The notes beneath the pieces were generated by a model. That model had not been told where the DNA came from. It ran no database searches and was given only the letters and a program-made list of their open reading frames with translations. From Sideroxydans sp. (GTDB lineage Bacteria; Pseudomonadota; Gammaproteobacteria; Burkholderiales; Gallionellaceae): DNA of 9,224 nt. The stretch is taken from NCBI GenBank assembly GCA_020057805.1, contig JAGVFD010000121.1, positions 1 through 9,224 on the forward strand. The letters run 5' to 3'. The position numbers were made by a program, and so were the translations under genes. Shown here in pieces: positions 6,696 through 9,224 of the stretch (position 1 is its first letter; the number at the start of each line of letters is the position of its first letter).

Positions 6696-7192
6696 TTGAG
6701 GTAATCCGCCTGCCAATCCACCTGAATGATTTTTTCTTGCAAACTCACTCGCTGAATCACACTGGCTAAAAAAGGAATCAGCAATTCGCCATTCACCCCT
6801 TTAACCACCAACACGTCATTGGCACCCGTTTCCAATAAGGAATCAACTGTGCCTAACGCATCGCCTTGCAAATTCAACACGGACAGTCCCACCAAATCCG
6901 ACCAGTAGTATTCACCTTCCACCTGCGCGGGTAGTTCGGCGCGGGGAACGGCGATAAACAGCCCTTTGAATTTTTCAGCTGCGCTACGGTCGGCAATGCC
7001 TTGCAACTTGGCGATAATCACCTTGCCACCATGCACATTGGCTTCCAGCACGGACATAGGATGCCATGCACCCTCGTTGCCCACTTGCCACGTGCTGTAA
7101 TCCAGCAGGCCGTCCAGATATTCAGTGAAAGTTTGCACCTTCACCCACCCTAGAATGCCTTGTGCCGCAACGATCTTCCCCATAATAACCAT
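6692..7192 (-). CDS. rimM: 16S rRNA processing/30S maturation factor RimM
   Basis: A 166-residue assembly factor that binds uS19 and helps mature the 30S head domain. The N-terminal RimM domain has [16 protein letters not shown] (4-19). The PRC-barrel C-terminal domain has EYYWSDLVG (94-102), [10 protein letters not shown] (121-130) and LLIPF (137-141), ending in VDWQADYL. I chose the ATG at 7192, 13 bases after the rpsP stop, because it gives the usual family N-terminus. The longer open frame starting at 7249 lies inside rpsP and adds unrelated residues. No strong Shine-Dalgarno is seen. The stop overlaps the trmD ATG. Confidence 0.96.
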   Translation of the reverse strand: MVIMGKIVAAQGILGWVKVQTFTEYLDGLLDYSTWQVGNEGAWHPMSVLEANVHGGKVIIAKLQGIADRSAAEKFKGLFIAVPRAELPAQVEGEYYWSDLVGLSVLNLQGDALGTVDSLLETGANDVLVVKGVNGELLIPFLASVIQRVSLQEKIIQVDWQADYLK

Positions 7193-7205
7193 GGGGCTAG
7201 ATTCG

Positions 7206-7460
7206 TTAGGCTTTAGCTGCTGCACCGGCTTTTTTAACCAAGCGTGCAACGGTGTCGCTCATTTGCGCACCCTTGTCATGCCAGTGACTAACGCGATCCA
7301 TAGCGATACGAAGACTTTCTGTGCCTTCAGTTGCCAATGGATTATAGAAGCCCACGCGCTCGATAAAACGACCATCGCGGCGATTGCGAGAGTCAGCAAC
7401 AACTACGTTGTAATACGGGCGATTCTTTGAGCCGCCGCGAGAAAGACGAATAACTACCAT
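7206..7460 (-). CDS. rpsP: 30S ribosomal protein bS16
   Basis: An 84-residue bS16, needed for assembly of the 30S body (E. coli 82). The N-terminal signature [18 protein letters not shown] and the block [13 protein letters not shown] (29-41) are diagnostic. The start ATG is preceded by a modest Shine-Dalgarno, GGGA, about 7 bases upstream. It is the first gene of the rpsP-rimM-trmD-rplS operon, the same order as in E. coli, with the promoter listed just upstream. Confidence 0.98.
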   Translation of the reverse strand: MVVIRLSRGGSKNRPYYNVVVADSRNRRDGRFIERVGFYNPLATEGTESLRIAMDRVSHWHDKGAQMSDTVARLVKKAGAAAKA

Positions 7461-7484
7461 AATGATTTCCCAATGAAAAATTTG

Positions 7485-7501
7485 TTTGGCCTAATGCCAA
7501 A
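7485..7501 (-). promoter_or_regulatory. Hairpin at the 5' end of the rpsP operon leader
   Basis: A 6-bp inverted repeat, TTTGGC / GCCAAA with a 5-base loop, lies in the leader of the rpsP message. The predicted transcription start (about 7503) falls only 1-3 bases before it, so the mRNA would begin with a stem-loop. Such 5' structures can protect mRNA from degradation, but no regulator is implied by the sequence. It may also be incidental. Confidence 0.35.
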
Positions 7502-7509
7502 GGGCGCGA

Positions 7510-7539
7510 ATTCTACGATAAACCGTTGAATTTTGGCAA
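7510..7539 (-). promoter_or_regulatory. Sigma70-like promoter of the rpsP-rimM-trmD-rplS operon
   Basis: On the minus strand the -35 is TTGCCA (7534-7539, 5 of 6) and the -10 is TAGAAT (7510-7515, 5 of 6), separated by 18 bp. Transcription should start near 7503, giving a leader of about 43 bases before rpsP. It lies in the gap after ypjD, supporting a separate transcription unit for the ribosomal operon. Confidence 0.7.
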
Positions 7540-7585
7540 GGAGTGTTTCAGGAAGGGCTTAAGTGCTTGCTGTGTCGGGGATTGA

Positions 7586-8398
7586 TTAGCGTTGCAGCAA
7601 GACTTCTACAACAAAGCGGCTGCCCAGATAGGCCAGGACGAGGAATCCAAAGCCACTCAACGTCCAGCGCACGGCGGTGTGTCCGCGCCAGCCATAAAAA
7701 CGATGCCCCAACAACAAGATGGCAAACACCAGCCATGAAATGAGGCCGAATAAAACTTTATGATTGAACTGCCATGCGTGACCGAAGATATGCTCGGAGA
7801 ACAACATGCCCGAGACGACTGTGATGGTGAGCAACACGAAGCCCACCCCAATGACACGGAACAACAGGCTTTCCATGGTCAGCAAGGGCGGCAAATTTTG
7901 CAACACTTTAGGCAGCTTGGCGTGGTGCAGACGTTTTTCAACCAGCGACATCAATCCTGCGTGCAAGGCCGCGATGGTGAATAAACTGTACGCCAGCATC
8001 GCCACCAGCACATGCGTATCAAACAGCGCGGAAGCGGGTTGCGCCAAGATGTGCGCTTCCGGAAAAATCGCAGGCAGCGCGGTGCTAACGGCGGCTAGCG
8101 GCAATACCAAAGTTTGCAAGCTAGATAAAGGATAGAAGTAACGCGCCAACCAATACACCAACACGGTAAGCCAAAGAATGAGCGACAAGGCATAGACCAA
8201 CCCCAGATTCAGCGCGCCCCATATAAAGAGCGTGTCGTACAACAACCAGCCATGCAAAGCCAAAGGCACAACTACCGCAAACCCTAACGCGCCGCGATTT
8301 TGTGGCTCGGCATTACCCACCGCTTGTGCGCGCCAGAACAAAATAGCCAGCACAGCATAAAGGGCAAACGTTAGAAGATGTAAGGCTTGGTTCGACAT
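7586..8398 (-). CDS. ypjD: YpjD/CcsA-like inner-membrane protein (cytochrome c assembly family)
   Basis: A 270-residue integral membrane protein with about eight hydrophobic segments (roughly residues 5-23, 38-56, 61-83, 94-112, 127-150, 178-198, 212-232 and 245-266). The C-terminal half, from the HKVLFGLISWLVFAILLLGH region (213-232) through GWRGHTAVRWTLSGFG (236-251) to LAYLGSRFVVEVLL, is typical of YpjD, a member of the CcsA/HemX-like cytochrome-c assembly family. His49, His129 and His213 lie in or beside membrane segments and could be heme ligands, as in the broader family; the CcsA tryptophan-rich WWD loop is not seen, so a true cytochrome c synthetase role is doubtful. It is divergent from ffh, as in E. 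coli and many proteobacteria. The start lacks a Shine-Dalgarno. The E. coli homologue has been linked to divalent-cation phenotypes; the function here is unproven. Confidence 0.88.
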   Translation of the reverse strand: MSNQALHLLTFALYAVLAILFWRAQAVGNAEPQNRGALGFAVVVPLALHGWLLYDTLFIWGALNLGLVYALSLILWLTVLVYWLARYFYPLSSLQTLVLPLAAVSTALPAIFPEAHILAQPASALFDTHVLVAMLAYSLFTIAALHAGLMSLVEKRLHHAKLPKVLQNLPPLLTMESLLFRVIGVGFVLLTITVVSGMLFSEHIFGHAWQFNHKVLFGLISWLVFAILLLGHRFYGWRGHTAVRWTLSGFGFLVLAYLGSRFVVEVLLQR

Positions 8399-8421
8399 GA
8401 TGAGGGCAGATGTTTTAGACT
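8392..8421 (+). promoter_or_regulatory. Possible promoter of ffh
   Basis: TCGACA (8392-8397, 5 of 6 to the -35 consensus) and TAGACT (8416-8421, 4 of 6 to the -10 consensus) are 18 bp apart. They would start transcription near 8428, about 26 bases before the ffh ATG. The -35 overlaps the first codons of ypjD on the other strand. On the minus strand TTGACT (8439-8444) could be a -35 for ypjD, but its -10 is poor. Confidence 0.35.
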
Positions 8422-8453
8422 GCGCAGATTCTACATCAAGTCAAATAACCGCC

Positions 8454-9224
8454 ATGCTGGATAATCTAACGCAACGTTTCTCGGGCATTGTCAAAAATTT
8501 GCGCGGCCAAGCGCGCCTTTCCGAAAGCAACATTCAAGATGCACTGCGCGAAGTGCGCCTCGCGCTATTGGAAGCGGACGTAGCGTTGCCCGTCGTCAAA
8601 GAACTCATCAACCAAGTTAAAGAAGCGGCGCTAGGACAGGAAGTCATCGGTAGCTTGACTCCGGGACAAGCCCTCATCGGCGTCGTGAACCGCGAGCTGA
8701 CCAAATTGATGGGCGAGCACAACGACGCGCTCAATCTTGCCGCCGTGCCACCCGCTGTGATTTTGATGGCGGGTCTGCAAGGTGCGGGTAAAACCACCAG
8801 CAGCGGCAAGCTCGCCAAACTATTGCGCGAGCAAAATAAGAAGAAGGTGCTGCTGGTCAGTTGCGACGTGTATCGCCCCGCCGCGATTGAACAATTGCGC
8901 ACCTTGGCACAACAACTCGGCACGGACTTTTTCCCTTCCAACACCCGCCAAAAACCGCTGGACATCGCGCTCGCCGCACTCGACTGGGCAAAGAAACATC
9001 ACCATGACGTGCTGATTGTGGATACCGCCGGTCGCCTCGCCGTGGATGCTGCGATGATGGCGGAAATTAAAGACTTGCACGCCGCAATGAAACCCATCGA
9101 GACCTTGTTTGTGGTCGATGCGATGACGGGGCAGGATGCGGTGAACGCCGCCAAAGCCTTCGGCGAAGCACTGCCTCTCACGGGCATCATCCTCACCAAA
9201 ATGGATGGGGATGCGCGCGGTGGC
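8454..9224 (+). CDS. ffh: Signal recognition particle protein Ffh (5' part, cut by window end)
   Basis: The first 257 codons of the SRP54-type GTPase that, with 4.5S RNA, binds signal sequences of nascent membrane proteins and docks with FtsY. The frame is open to the last base; the full protein should be about 450 residues. The N domain covers residues 1-90 (MLDNLTQRFSGIVKNLRG start, LREVRLALLEADVAL at 31-45). The G domain follows with P-loop GLQGAGKTT (107-115), DVYRPAAIEQL (138-148), DTAGR (190-194) and TKMDGDARGG (248-257). The rest of the G domain and the methionine-rich M domain lie beyond the window. The start gives the conserved N-terminus although no Shine-Dalgarno is seen. It is divergent from ypjD with 55 bases between. 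Confidence 0.97.
   Translation, partial: MLDNLTQRFSGIVKNLRGQARLSESNIQDALREVRLALLEADVALPVVKELINQVKEAALGQEVIGSLTPGQALIGVVNRELTKLMGEHNDALNLAAVPPAVILMAGLQGAGKTTSSGKLAKLLREQNKKKVLLVSCDVYRPAAIEQLRTLAQQLGTDFFPSNTRQKPLDIALAALDWAKKHHHDVLIVDTAGRLAVDAAMMAEIKDLHAAMKPIETLFVVDAMTGQDAVNAAKAFGEALPLTGIILTKMDGDARGG

Noticed and set aside
7193..7249. Longer N-terminus of RimM starting at 7249
   Set aside because: It lies inside rpsP in another frame. The family begins with the M-x-x-MGKIV segment at 7192.
7540..7585. Terminator after ypjD around the GGCTTAAGTGC sequence
   Set aside because: The inverted repeat is imperfect and lacks a U-run, so read-through into the rpsP operon cannot be excluded.

Overview
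The window is a conserved housekeeping stretch of a betaproteobacterial chromosome. The best guess is the Nitrosomonadales, for example near Gallionellaceae. That guess rests on the protein sequences and on the order rpsP-rimM-trmD-rplS / ogt / xerD / rpiA / phoU / ppx; no search was run. Base composition looks roughly 50% GC by eye. Almost everything is read from the minus strand, so gene order below follows transcription from right to left.

Right end (7586-9224): ffh (SRP protein, plus strand, cut off by the window end) diverges from a ypjD-type cytochrome-c-assembly-like membrane protein gene, with only 55 bp between the start codons. Next comes the ribosome and tRNA maturation operon rpsP-rimM-trmD-rplS (7460 to 5551). 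It has a good sigma70-like promoter (7510-7539), ATGA overlaps at two of its junctions, and a strong intrinsic terminator with a UUCG loop (5497-5532).

Middle (4134-5478): an O6-alkylguanine-DNA alkyltransferase homologue overlaps xerD, the chromosome dimer resolution recombinase. Then follow rpiA (pentose phosphate pathway), phoU (phosphate signalling) and ppx (polyphosphate hydrolysis). A 120-bp gap between phoU and ppx looks like a dispersed intergenic repeat.

Left end (22-918): the RNase P RNA gene rnpB (minus strand) with an extended -10 promoter, convergent with a small DUF2867-family gene on the plus strand.

Together the genes cover translation and RNA processing (rnpB, rpsP, rimM, trmD, rplS, ffh), DNA maintenance (ogt, xerD) and phosphate/carbon metabolism (phoU, ppx, rpiA). 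I found no mobile element, CRISPR array, tRNA or clear novel system. The most notable points are the non-canonical active-site surroundings of the alkyltransferase, the putative repeat upstream of ppx, and the 5'-terminal hairpin of the rpsP message.
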